Shown: in pieces, positions 9,401-21,149 of the stretch
Numbering within the stretch: position 1 is the first letter of the stretch
Layout of the letters: each line of letters begins with the position of its first letter
NCBI GenBank assembly: GCA_035333525.1
Contig: DAOQQF010000014.1
Coordinates: 1-23,155 of the forward strand
DNA from: CALMFT01 sp035333525
GTDB taxonomy: Bacteria > Patescibacteriota > Gracilibacteria > Absconditabacterales > Absconditicoccaceae
Reading direction: 5' to 3'
DNA: 23,155 nucleotides
Position numbers and translations under genes: made by a program
The notes under the pieces: model-generated
What the model was told of the DNA's origin: nothing
What the model saw: the letters and a program-made list of their open reading frames with translations, nothing else
Databases searched by the model: none

Positions 9401-12400
9401 GGTTCATTGTGTTAATGAGTGAATAAAATAACTAATACCTATTGGCAGTAAATCTGCAACAGTAATATTATATCCAGTGAATGGTCATTTGTTGAGTACG
9501 GTGATAGTGTATCATACTTGTTGTCATACGTACACAGTTCCTGTATTAAGAAGATTTTTATCTAACTCCAAATCAAAATACTTATCAATAATAGTTCCTG
9601 TTACTCATGTTCCGTTGTTTCATGTCAATGGATCAAGTTCATTACCAGTTATTAAGACATGGTTACCTATTTTGGTTCCACTTGTTCATCAAAGTACCAA
9701 TCAGGTCAGCGTAATAGTACCTGTTACTCACACTGGAAGTACGGGTATCGTAAATACATACTTATTAGTAGGTACAAAATTATATCCAGTAGATGCACTG
9801 ATAAAGAGTAGCCCGCTTGGCCATGTATCAGTAATTGTTATATTGGTTCATGTATCCAATCATGAATTGTAGTATGATAATGTGTAGCTAACATAATCTC
9901 ATGAAAAGAGAATACCTGTTGATACTGCTTTGGTCACTCTAATATCTGCTTTTGGATTAACGAATGTTGATCATGTTCATTGATTATTTCATGTATTTGG
10001 ATCAATATATGCTCCACTTATTGATACAGTGTTATGGAGTCGTTGGTTACCATTAAATGTTCCTGAAATAGAACCTACTATAGTAATTGTTCCTGTTGAT
10101 CATGTTACAAGATTTGCAAGTCATGCTATTTGACCACTCGTCCATGTGATCGTTCTTCATGAAAGTACTCATGATGGACTAGATGAAGTATAGACAAATC
10201 ATGTTGGTAATGTATCTGTTATAACAGTATTTAATCCAAGATCAGGTCCTAGATTTCTATATTGTATCGTATAGGTAAGACCACTTCATGCATATCAAGT
10301 AAGAAGACTTGGTGTTTTGATTACCACAAGGTCAGCAAATCTTTGGGTAATAAGTACAGTTGCAGTGCCTACATTATTTCATGTATTTGTTTCCAGTGTA
10401 GTGGTAGATATGATTCATGTATTAAGTAATATGGTGCCGCTGGCGACGCCAATTCCTATGGTTCATGTAATAATGATCATTCCACTTCCTCATAATACAA
10501 GATTACCAAGTGCCGCTATTTGCCCACTACTCCAAATGACATTTGATCATGACAGTATTCATGCTGGATTGCTTGATACATAGGTAAATCCTACTGGTAG
10601 GAGATCACTAATAATAACATTGTTTGCAGACCCGGTTCAATTATTTATATATCTTATTGTATAACTCACAGTATCTCCAGTATGAGCACTAGATTGATTT
10701 GCTGTTTTGGTAATCGAAACATCGGCAGGTCGAGTTCCTGTTACAGGAACTTTATCATCATCATCTTCATCAGGATTTGATCCTGTTCCAGAGTTATTTC
10801 ATCAGGTACTATCTATATCCACTCATCCACTATATCAGATAATCTGAGCGTAGTTGGTTATTACTCATCATGTCATAAGTGTTCATGTTAGAGTCAAGGT
10901 TGCTGATTGAAGATATCATAATGTTCCAATGGTCCATATACCCAATGCCTGATCATAGGTTCATTGTGTTAATGAGTGAATAAAATAACTAATACCTATT
11001 GGCAGTAAATCTGCAACAGTAATATTATATCCAGTGAATGGTCATTTGTTGAGTACGGTGATAGTGTATCATACTTGTTGTCATACGTACACAGTTCCTG
11101 TATTAAGAAGATTTTTATCTAACTCCAAATCAAAATACTTATCAATAATAGTTCCTGTTACTCATGTTCCGTTGTTTCATGTCAATGGATCAAGTTCATT
11201 ACCAGTTATTAAGACATGGTTACCTATTTTGGTTCCACTTGTTCATCAAAGTACCAATCAGGTCAGCGTAATAGTACCTGTTACTCACACTGGAAGTACG
11301 GGTATCGTAAATACATACTTATTAGTAGGTACAAAATTATATCCAGTAGATGCACTGATAAAGAGTAGCCCGCTTGGCCATGTATCAGTAATTGTTATAT
11401 TGGTTCATGTATCCAATCATGAATTGTAGTATGATAATGTGTAGCTAACATAATCTCATGAAAAGAGAATACCTGTTGATACTGCTTTGGTCACTCTAAT
11501 ATCTGCTTTTGGATTAACGAATGTTGATCATGTTCATTGATTATTTCATGTATTTGGATCAATATATGCTCCACTTATTGATACAGTGTTATGGAGTCGT
11601 TGGTTACCATTAAATGTTCCTGAAATAGAACCTACTATAGTAATTGTTCCTGTTGATCATGTTACAAGATTTGCAAGTCATGCTATTTGACCACTCGTCC
11701 ATGTGATCGTTCTTCATGAAAGTACTCATGATGGACTAGATGAAGTATAGACAAATCATGTTGGTAATGTATCTGTTATAACAGTATTTAATCCAAGATC
11801 AGGTCCTAGATTTCTATATTGTATCGTATAGGTAAGACCACTTCATGCATATCAAGTAAGAAGACTTGGTGTTTTGATTACCACAAGGTCAGCAAATCTG
11901 TTCTTGACTAACGTAGAGGCAGATCATGAATTATTATTTGGGTTTGATTCTAATATGGCGTTGGTAATTACAACTTCATTGAAGAGAATATCACCACTTT
12001 GTGCAAGTCAGCTTATCGTACCATTTATAGTAATGGTTCATGATGCTCATGGTGCATAGTTCCCAAATACTCCTATTTGACCACTCGTCCATGTTACTAT
12101 ATTACCTGAAAGTACTCATGATGGACTAGATGAAGTATAAACAAATCATGTTGGTAATGTATCAGTAATGATGACATTGTTACCATTATCAGGTCCTAGA
12201 TTTCTGTATTGAATAGTATAGGTAAGACTGTTTCATGTATATGCTCCAGTAAGGTTGACTGCTTTACTAATAACAAGATCGACCATTCTTGCTCTTACTA
12301 AGGTTATACCTGTGGATATATTGTTTCAAGTATTTATTTCACTAGATGTATCGATCGTTACGACGTTTGTAAGAAGATCTCAACTCTGCGCTCATCAACT

Positions 12401-15400
12401 AATTGATCAGAATATCGTTATAGTTCATGTAGATCATGTTGCTAAGTTTGTTAATCCAGCAATTTGGCTTGTTCATCGTGTTACTTTCCCTCATGAAAGA
12501 ACTCACGATGGGCTAGATGATGCATAGACAAATCATGTTGGCAAGGTGTCTACAATAACTACATTTGGTGCTGTATCTGGTCCTAAATTTCTATATTGTA
12601 AGGTGTAATTGAGAGATGCTCCTGTGAGTCATGTCAAAATACTTGGTGTTTTAACAATAAGTACATCTGATAATCTATCTCTTATTATAGTTGTTCCGGA
12701 GCTCGTATTGTTACCTGTGTTTGAGTCATTACTCAGTGAGGTAATCGAGACTGTATTATTGAGTACATATCCACTTACCAATCATCATGAAATAGTTCAG
12801 TTTATAGTAACTCTTCCTGTTTGTCATACATTCAGCGATCATGTAGTAAAGATAATCTGATTACCACTTACTATACCACTTGGAGTTGATGAGGTATAGA
12901 TAAATCCTGTGGGTAGTGTATCAGTAATTACAACTGAGGTAGTAATATTTGGACCATTATTTCCATAATCTAGTGTGTATACTAATGAATCAAGAGAATA
13001 AGTTATTGGTTTATTGACTGATTTATTAATATAGAGATCTGATCGATAGAGTGGTAAGAATGAAGTTCATGTATTATTTGCCATATTCATTTCAGTTCAT
13101 GACCAAAAGATAGTAGCATTGTTTGTGATTCATGTTCATGTAAACCCATTATTGATTATTACATCAAACTGAAACTTACCAATTCGTCATGGGTTGATTG
13201 GTTGTGTAAAATTGATTCTTATATGTGTCACGCTACAATCATAGATTCATACTGGTGTATAGGTATAGGTTGATCATCCATTATTTGAATAAGCAAAGGT
13301 ATGACTAATAGGTGGAAAGACATTGGTTAAAGATCAAACCTTGAAACATGTATTTGCTGGTATTGGATCAATAATATGTGCATCACTTGCTCCACTACTA
13401 CTATTTGAGATATAATTTATCGTATATCTCACTTCTTTTCCAACAAGCGCTGATCATGTTTGATCATCAGTTGTCCCAATAATTCAATCTAATCAAACTG
13501 ATTGTCATGATTTGGTTAAAATTAGGTCTCGTAGATTAATAGTACTAACAATTGTTTCAACTTTGTTTGAATTGGTAGGTAGTAATTGGTCAGATATAAC
13601 TTTATACTCATTACTAATGACAAGTCCATCTGTTGCTCCAGAAGACACTTGTACTCTCATACCAACTCGATTACCAGTTCATACTGGAAATACATTGGGT
13701 GGTATGGTATTCGGATTATCTATTTTGTATGCAACATAGGTTACTTGACTTGCAGGGAATGGAGGAGTTCGTACTCATAGTGTATTAATTCAAGTAACAA
13801 AGTTTGCATATATAAATCATGAAGTTGGTGTTACTGGTATAGATGCTCATGAATAGAAGTAGACTCTACATCATGGACAGTTAAAGGTTTGTAGATTAGT
13901 TGTTATTCATGATGTTTGAGCATCTATAAATGTTGTATTAGTAGGTACTTTATCTATAATAAGTGTATTGGTTGTATATCGTTTTCATAAACTTTGTGTA
14001 TTCATATTATATTGTATAATACCATTTGGTGCAGATATTGGAGTTTCATTATATTTGAATGCTTGTAATATTTGTGATCCTTGGATTGGATTGATGGTAA
14101 GTTGTGACTTTCATGAATAAGGAGCACACGTGTTTACTCATGTTAAGAGTATTGTTGTGGTTCATCATTGGAAAAATCCATGAGGAATATCTATTTTAAT
14201 CCCATATTGGTAATTACCAGTTTGTAATCAAGTAAATGAAAGTACTATAGCACTATTTCATGGAGTTGCTCACGATGTAACTGGTATAACAGTATAATTG
14301 GTATATGGTACATTATTTCTCAATAAAGTCACTGCATTAAGCGATGGGTACATTGATACTCCGTTAATATTGAGTAATGGTAGCGGAATAGTTAATGAAC
14401 CAGTAAATGAACCATCTAATCATGTCATCATAAACTGACCTGTTTGCATATATGTTCACATGCCCAAAAAATCAGTTACCGAGTAATTTAGTGTATATAA
14501 TGGATTAAACCAGTTATTGGGGGGAACATTTTGGATAATTGGTCTAATTTCATCAGGTACAGCAGGTAGGTTATCAAAGGCAGATCCTATTACAGGAGTA
14601 GTAAGATTAATTAATCATGTATCAAAACTATCAGGAGATAGTGTTCTTTGCCGTATTTCATATGCTCATGTATTTCTTACAAATAACGAACATGCTCATG
14701 TTGATTTAATAACTGCATTAAAGTTCAAATTACTAAATGTCGATAATCATACATATGGTCATGTGGTAATAGGGAAAAGATTTGAATTCATATGAGGTAT
14801 GGCAGCCATAATCCATACTGCTCATGAAGTATATCATGTTGTCCAGTTTGGACCAGCGTCTCACGAAAACATGGTTCATGTATTCCATGCTGGTGGATTG
14901 CTCCATAGATTTCCGGCTCATGTAGTACTATAGTAAATATATCACGGTGCTCAAACAATGCTTCAACTTCCACCAAGATATGTTTCTGTTGGTATTTTAT
15001 CGTATAGAATCATCATTCATTTTCTATCTCCATTGGCGTTATTAAATTGTAAGGTATAAGGGATACTCTGACCGTAGCTATAAGGAAGTGTTACACTTAT
15101 AGGGAATTTATTAAATACTCATGTTTGTACAATACACTCTCAAATAGTCACTGTTCTGGCAATACTTAGTGGTGCAATATTATCTCAATCTCGTGTTCCT
15201 GTATAGGTGAATGCAGATCATGAGGTATTACATCATGTATAATCTACTGCAAAATAAAAATATTTTACTGCTCATGGTATCAACCATCCTGTCTGAAAAC
15301 TGGATGTTGGGAAGGTATATGTTGATCAGCTCCACGACCCTCATGTAGTAGTAAAACTGAATCTACTAATTGCTCATGTGTATCCTCATACTCCACATGC

Positions 15401-18400
15401 AGATTGAAGATCATTGATAATGTCAGTAAAATCAAAATCGATAAAGGGATTAAAAATACTTTCTGTTTGTGATCAACCATTTCGATTTTGCACATAATGA
15501 GAGTAATTAACTGTTTTACTTGACGCGTCTGGAGCAAGTTTTACTAAACCATCACATGAATATGTATTTGATAGGGTAGTATTGCTTGTTCTTCATGGGA
15601 TGCTAGCAATTCTTGCTGCATAATCATCAAATCATGTTTCTGAGAGCTGTCCATCAATTAATCAGCTCAATGAAAACATAGTTCATGTTTGAGTTCCTAT
15701 ACGAGTACATAGTAAAAACCTATAATTTGCTGTTGTTCATGCTGTTACGGATCATAAATTCCAATAAATAGAATTTGCAGGAATTGTAACATTGTTCACC
15801 GAAGTTGCTACTGCGGTATATCTTCAACTAAAACTAATTGGTAGTCATAGTGGATTAAAATAGGGTGCTCATACTCCATAAAATCAACCTGGAAAGTAGG
15901 GATCATAGTAATTTCACCCAGAGTATTGACCATATCATGTGGTATAATTGTAAACTGTTCAACTAGCTCGACTGGGAAGTTGAACAAAGAGTACTACTCA
16001 TGTATCATCTACAAAACTATTTTGCCATGATATCGTATAATCTGAACATGATCAAGCACTGATGGGCGATGGTCAAGATATATTCATACTGAGAATTGGT
16101 TTCGGGTCCCATGTGACTTTAATTTGTGAAAACTGAGGAGATGAACTATTACCAACAAGGTACATTCTCACTCTCATACAGGTAACTCCACTAAGTGCAT
16201 TGATTCATGAAAGTGAAACTGGAGAGGTTGGTGAGCTGATAGTTGCAAGTATATTGTTTGAACAATCTCTTATTTCCAGACTACTAGGGTTTCAATTTCA
16301 AGACCATGTTAGTGCTTTTCGTCCATATAGACTACTTGGTGTGATATCAATTGTTTGGAAGTATCATGTAGTTGCTGTATTATTGAGTCTTATAACTCAA
16401 GCTCATATATCTCATATCACATTGACTGTATTTGAAAGATCCATTCAAATAAAATTAGTTAGGGTAGTGAGAGTAAATTCTCCAATATTATTATTTTGAG
16501 TATATTCGTCATTTGCAATTTGTCGGATACGTTTTTCAGTATATCATATATCTCATAACGATGAATTAAATTGTAATGGTCATATAATATAAAATTCAGG
16601 AGATATATTGGGCGCATCGTATAAATAGGTAAGTTGTAATGTTTCTCATGCAGTAGCACTAACATTCCATGTAATTGTTTTTCTTTGTTGTTGTGTTCAT
16701 TCTGTTCATCAATTACTTATAGTGTATAGATCAAAATCTCATGGCATAAACTCAGTAACCGTTCATTGAAAATCATGATTAAAGAAGATACTAATATTCA
16801 TTGGTGTTTTACCATAAGGGAAATTTCTTGTTGCTGATGTTCTGGTAACTACTAATGGAGTATCTACAATACTTTTAATTCTTTGTGTTTGGGTGTATGA
16901 TCATTGATCAGTTGTTACTGTTATTGATACAAAATAGTCTCCTTCTTGATCAATAGTAAATAATGATTGATAATCAGGAATGATATATCACTCTTCCAAT
17001 ATTCCACAATCAGTATTTTTATCTATGGTAAGATATGTTGTGTTTCCATTTGGTGCAGTAATATATCATTGTATTTGAGCATTACATGTAGGATGTCATT
17101 GCTCATCAATAGCACCAATTTCAAGTTGGACTGTATCTCATGGTTTATATGTATCTTTATTTGTGTTGATTGCGACTACTCATCGATCAATAGTTTGACT
17201 AACGGTATAGGTTTCATTGGTAAATGGGTTTGTTACTGAAAATTGAACAGAGTAGTTACCGGGGTCTAATTGTTCTGGTGACAGGACGATCTCAAGTGAT
17301 CATGCTTGAAAATCAATATCTTCTTGATCAAAAATCAGTGATTTATTATTTCATTGAATGTGTATTTGTACTCAACCATTAACTCACTCTTCTTGTTTTT
17401 CTTTTATAATGGATGTGCCTATTTCCTCTATGATTGTATCTATTTGTGACTCCCCTAGTGGTAATTGTGTTGTTTCCAGCTTATCTTGTATGGTGTCGGC
17501 AATATCACTTTTTGTTACAATTGACTCAAGTATGACTCATTGTGCATCTTTTGGATCTATTTGATCACCATTAGCATAATCTTCTATCTGCTTATCGAGT
17601 AGTTTAACAACTATTTTTCATTGATCAATGAATACTTCAAAATCTTTTTTGATTGATTGATTATTGATAGTATTTGAATCGTTTTTGAGTGCTTCCCAAA
17701 GATCATCTTTGTTATGAATATGCATATAACTATGAGAGTATAATTCACGTATATCTTGAGATATAATAAACAACTCTTTTTCGTTAGAACCTACGATGTA
17801 CAACATATCTTTGTATAGTTCATCATCATCTCATATACTATCTCCTTCAAGAGTAGCAACACTAACAGTATTGGATCATCAAAATTTTTCTATAAACATA
17901 CTCTTTAGTAATCATGCTTTTCATCATTGTTTGACTTTATAAACATAGATAGGTGATTCCTGATTTACTACTTTGAGTCGTTCTCATGCTACTAAAATAT
18001 CAATATCTTCTTTATCAATAATGAGTGATGAATGATATGTTGCATTATATCATTTTTTGAGAATATAATAGGTACTTTCATATGGATCAGATATTATATA
18101 ATCTGAGAGAGGGATAGGGTTGGTATTACCTCATAGTATAGGATCTAATACATATCGATTTGTATCAGTTCATTGAAATACAGTAAACCTATGTCACTTA
18201 TTAAGTTCATTTTCACTATTCATTGTATGATGATAACTATATACATCATAAACAGTCTTTCACTCAGTTGCTAAATATAATAGCATATGTTCTTTTTTAT
18301 GATATGGTATAACCTCAAAAAGCTCTTGTTCTAATCATTGTTTAATGAGATCTAGAGCATGTCATTGTGAAATGGTATTTCATATAGCAATTCCTGCTTG

Positions 18401-19243
18401 GGATCATAATCATGTTATACGTTCAATGTTTAATCTAGTAATTAGACTACAATACGTCTGATCGTTTGTTCATTGCGCATTATATGAGTTAATACTTTTT
18501 TGATCTATTTGTCATAATTTGTTAACTACCAATGATCATTCTGGATGTTTTATATCTATATTATCTTCTTGATATCATTTTCGTTGAGGCGACAGTTGAT
18601 TTATATGTTCAAGTGTCATGTTATTTATTTCATTATCTGTTCTTCATTCAAGATGTTGAATTCATGTTCATACATCTCATGTAAGTATATCTCATGTGAC
18701 AATGTCTCATGTTATGTTAGTATGAGTTTGATGAGTTGTGTCTTCTATTGTTTGATGTTGAGTTCATGAATCTACTATCTCACTGTACAAATTATTTCAG
18801 CTTCCTGCTATATAGTCAGTACTTATAGTATAATCAATAAGTCATGAGTCTGTTCATCATAGTTCTCATGATTGTACAACCTCATTCGATTGTTCTATAG
18901 GAGGATCTTGTTGATCACTATACGTGTTACTCAAAGGAATACTATTGTTATCTGTGTTATTAGCATCACTTATATTGTCGATGTTACTAATAGTATCAGT
19001 CATAGTACTACTCTCAGTAGATAGATTATCTTCACTGATTACTTCCATAGCTTGATTTGTGTTTTCTTCTGGAGTATTAGTAGCTCACTGTACTCACTCT
19101 TGGGTAGTAATATCCGAAAGATTTACCTCTTGAGCAAATGATAGTTGAATAAGTCATTGAATACTTGATTGTATAATGATACATCATATAAGCAATCATT
19201 TGATGCTCTTGATTCGTACTGGTTGTGATGATGTTGAAATCAT
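6434..19243 (-). CDS. Giant (4269-residue) multidomain surface protein with DUF11 arrays
   Basis: I followed one frame with no TAA or TAG over 12.8 kb; TGA is used very often and read as Gly. Residues 1-37 are a signal peptide (basic start, hydrophobic core, SFA|QEV). Then: a Ser/Thr/Asn/Glu-rich linker (about 40-200); a domain with YCS (Cys265), GHRF (His351) and LDP (Asp367) suggesting a papain/transglutaminase-like fold; a charged region; an MG2-like Ig domain with DTYKPGDTV (about 685-790); several long beta domains (about 800-2050); about fifteen DUF11-type modules (about 2060-3990, NNGP and LPTGF motifs), part of them in a 1.56-kb higher-order repeat with acidic NPDEDDDD linkers; three Cys-rich CGDGI...GEQCE repeats; and a terminal LPKTGADR. 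Known: DUF11 arrays form extended stalks on cell surfaces. Inferred: a giant adhesin or host-contact fibre, with the N-terminal catalytic-looking domain at the far end. Convergent with the upstream plus-strand gene; its start diverges from topA over 301 bp. Confidence 0.88.
6446..6460 (-). other. C-terminal LPKTG motif codons (giant protein)
   Basis: Codons for LPKTG, followed only by ADR and the stop. There is no hydrophobic segment after the motif, unlike classical sortase substrates. No sortase gene is present in this window. Confidence 0.75.
7575..9137 (-). repeat. Higher-order DUF11 repeat, diverged unit
   Basis: Approximate limits. It carries the same landmarks in the same order as the two units that follow in plus-strand coordinates: the NPDEDDDD-coding tract near 7635-7660 matches those near 9195-9220 and 10755-10780. 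The offset to the next unit is 1563 bp, against 1557 bp between the later two, and many substitutions separate it from them. The stretch 8786-9137 is paralogous to 10343-10694, including a shared stretch of about 35 bases near 8801 and 10355. Confidence 0.6.
9138..10342 (-). repeat. 1205-bp direct repeat, copy 1 (inside giant gene)
   Basis: Base-by-base comparison by eye found no difference from 10695-11899, at an offset of 1557 bp (519 codons, so in frame). The match breaks at T/C on the left and T/G on the right. It encodes about 400 residues: roughly three DUF11 modules and an acidic DEDDDD linker. Confidence 0.85.
10343..10694 (-). repeat. 352-bp DUF11 module separating the identical copies
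   Basis: It has the same length as 8786-9137 and is clearly paralogous to it, but diverged. Together with copy 1 it makes a 1557-bp period of four modules, averaging about 389 bp (130 residues) each. Confidence 0.6.
10695..11899 (-). repeat. 1205-bp direct repeat, copy 2 (inside giant gene)
   Basis: Partner of 9138-10342. After 11899 the module that follows is related but clearly different. Identity over 1.2 kb, silent sites included, next to diverged modules means a very recent in-frame duplication or gene conversion. It is also a place where short-read assembly can mis-count copies. Confidence 0.85.
18143..18451 (-). other. Putative Cys-His-Asp catalytic segment of the giant protein
   Basis: The segment spans the codons for Cys265 (TYCSLITRLN), a GHALDLI stretch, His351 (GHRFTVF) and Asp367 (YVLDP). 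The order C, H, D, with the His at the start of a beta-strand-like segment and Asp in a W/Y-x-x-DP context, resembles transglutaminase-like and papain-fold peptidases. This is a motif-level inference; no overall family match could be tested. Confidence 0.4.
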
Positions 19244-19402
19244 AATGGTATCAAAAATATAAATAAATATATTATATGTAGATAAAAATAATAATTATTC
19301 TCTCTAAAGAGGAGAGTTCTCATACTCATACATATCGATGATAGTGAGGCTCATGAGCAACGAGTTGAACAAGGAAGTGAGTGATTCTACAATGCAATCA
19401 GT

Positions 19403-19414
19403 ATGATATATCAT
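19403..19414. promoter_or_regulatory. 12-bp perfect palindrome, possible operator
   Basis: ATGATATATCAT is self-complementary and lies between two divergently transcribed genes, where a dimeric regulator could act on both. In AT-rich DNA such palindromes also arise by chance. Confidence 0.25.
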
Positions 19415-19437
19415 CATAGTCTATAAAATATACTATG
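19415..19437. repeat. Hairpin next to the palindrome
   Basis: CATAGT (19415-19420) pairs with ACTATG (19432-19437). After one mismatch, three more pairs close an AAA loop. It directly abuts the 12-bp palindrome. It could be an untranslated-region structure or part of a composite binding site. Confidence 0.3.
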
Positions 19438-19544
19438 GAATAGATTATACATATAATAAAATAATATGTCAAGTATTTTTTTCTTGATTATTTGTGATGA
19501 AAGAGTATAGTCGCTTTTCATTGCTCTTTATTTCTTATGTCATA

Positions 19545-21002
19545 ATGTTAAAAGTAACATCTCTATCTCCAAAAATATCTCCAAAAAAAACTCCAAAAAC
19601 TACAATTTCTTCCAAAAAAACTACTTGATCAAGGAGAAGGACTTCAAGTTCTTCTCCGTCAAAGAGTTCTTCAAAAACTCTTGCTAGTAAACATTGAAAA
19701 CAAGATTATATAGGTAAAAAACTCATCATTGTAGAATCACCATGAAAAGTTAAAACTATATCTAAGTATGTGTGATCTGATTATATTGTTAAACCTTCTG
19801 TATGACATATTGTTGATCTAGTAGATAAGAATATGGATACACTGATTAAAAAATGATTTGAACCTGACTATGAGATTGATCCGGATAAAAAATCAGTTGT
19901 TACTGAGCTAAAATCTGCTTCCAAAGCATCATCTCAAGTTATCCTTGCTACTGATGAGGATCGTGAATGAGAGGCGATTAGTTTTCATCTATGTAGTGTA
20001 TTATGACTTGATCCTAAAACTACTCCTAGAATTGTATTTAATGAAATTACAGAATCTGCTATTCGTAATGCACTTGATAAACCAAGACGCATTGATATGA
20101 GTTTAGTTTCTGCTCAGAAATCGAGAGCTGTGTTGGATAAATTGGTATGATTTAGTATATCGCCTGTTTTGTGGTCTAAAATCAAAAGATGACTTTCTGC
20201 TGGTAGAGTACAATCTGTTGCGGTAAAACTTGTGGTAGAAAAAGAACGTGAAATCAAAGCATTTATTCCTACTGAGTTTTATACCCTCAAGGCATTATTG
20301 CAAACTAAACAATGAGAGGTGGTAATTTCATTGAATAAATTTCAATCTGATAGTTGATCTATTGTTGATTTAGATGAAGAATGAGAGTGAAACGAAAAAA
20401 AATCTTCCACAAGACAATCATGATGAAAATTTTCTAAATCTGCTATAAAAGCAGTTTTAGAGCAGTTATGATTATGAAAGCCATCGATAAAAAAAGATGA
20501 AAAAACATGATATGAACTACGAACATGGGATCAGTCTATTCAGTTTATCCTTGATGATATTGTAACCAAACAATCAAAAAAATCTCCCCCTGCCCCCTTT
20601 ATTACCTCTACATTACAGCAAACTGCATCAAGACTTTTTGGTCGGCCAGTAAAATCCGTTATGTCTGCTGCGCAAAAGCTCTATGAAGCATGACTCATTA
20701 CCTACATGAGAACAGATAGTGTGACCTTATCTGGTACTGCCTTAGCTCAATGTACTACCTATATTACCAAAACATTCTGACCATCTTATCATCAAGTTAG
20801 ACAATACAAAGGTAAATCTAAAAATGCTCAAGAAGCACATGAAGCTATCAGACCTACATCGATAACCAATTTACCAGAGCAGATTTCGCTATGATCATAT
20901 GAACAAAAACTCTATAAGCTGATTTGGCAAAGGACCGTTGCGTCACAAATGGCTGACGCAGTATTTACTAATACAAGTTATGTCTTTTATCCGGTGGTAT
21001 AG
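19545..21002 (+). CDS. topA: DNA topoisomerase I (type IA), C-terminally truncated
   Basis: 485 residues, ATG to TAG, with 22 of 27 glycines encoded by TGA. Residues 1-58 are a basic tail rich in Ser, Thr, Lys and Pro that the core family does not need. The TOPRIM domain begins at about 60: VESPGK (Glu64) and DEDREGE (Asp137, Asp139, Glu141). LSAGRVQSVA follows, and the catalytic tyrosine is Tyr387 in LITYMRTDS. The reaction is single-strand cleavage through a 5'-phosphotyrosine with Mg2+, relaxing negative supercoils. The frame stops soon after QRTVASQMADAVF, where full-length enzymes continue for several hundred residues with the rest of the gate domains (including the GIGRPSTYA motif) and often zinc ribbons. 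All of that is missing, and what follows does not look like topoisomerase. It is either a pseudogene left by a rearrangement or an assembly join. It diverges from the giant surface-protein gene. Confidence 0.93.
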
Positions 21003-21149
21003 ATATTATGTGGAGAAAAATTTGAACCAAATAATGAATATCAAAATTCATATATTGACCGATTAGAGGTTAGTTGATATACGAAAATTATTGATGTTAC
21101 AAATGTGTAGCAATTTTGATGCTTTATTACATTATTTATATAATAGACA
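21003..21149 (+). other. Sequence after the topA break; short open remnant
   Basis: If the topA stop is read through, the frame stays open for 35 more codons (with a VSGYTKIIDV stretch) to a TAG at 21108-21110. Those residues do not match what follows MADAVF in topoisomerases. They could be the tail of an unrelated gene joined here, or chance. The rest, up to the next ATG, is an A/T-rich leader with no Shine-Dalgarno. Confidence 0.4.

Larger units (their letters stand above)
19244..19544. promoter_or_regulatory. Divergent intergenic region between giant gene and topA
   Basis: 301 bp without a gene. On the minus strand a TATAAT lies at 19276-19271, ending 27 nt before the giant gene's ATG; there is no good -35. 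On the plus strand a TATAAT lies at 19452-19457, about 90 nt before the topA ATG. The middle holds a perfect 12-bp palindrome and an adjoining hairpin, listed separately. No Shine-Dalgarno precedes either ATG. No RNA gene was recognised. Confidence 0.4.

Noticed and set aside
9477..11429. Two identical 131-residue plus-strand open frames at 9477-9872 and 11034-11429, looking like a duplicated gene
   Set aside because: They are shadows of the duplicated DUF11 stretch of the giant minus-strand gene; the identity comes from the 1205-bp repeat.
7575..12250. CRISPR or satellite array
   Set aside because: The repeats are long, in frame with a coding sequence and encode protein modules; there are no short regular repeats with unique spacers.
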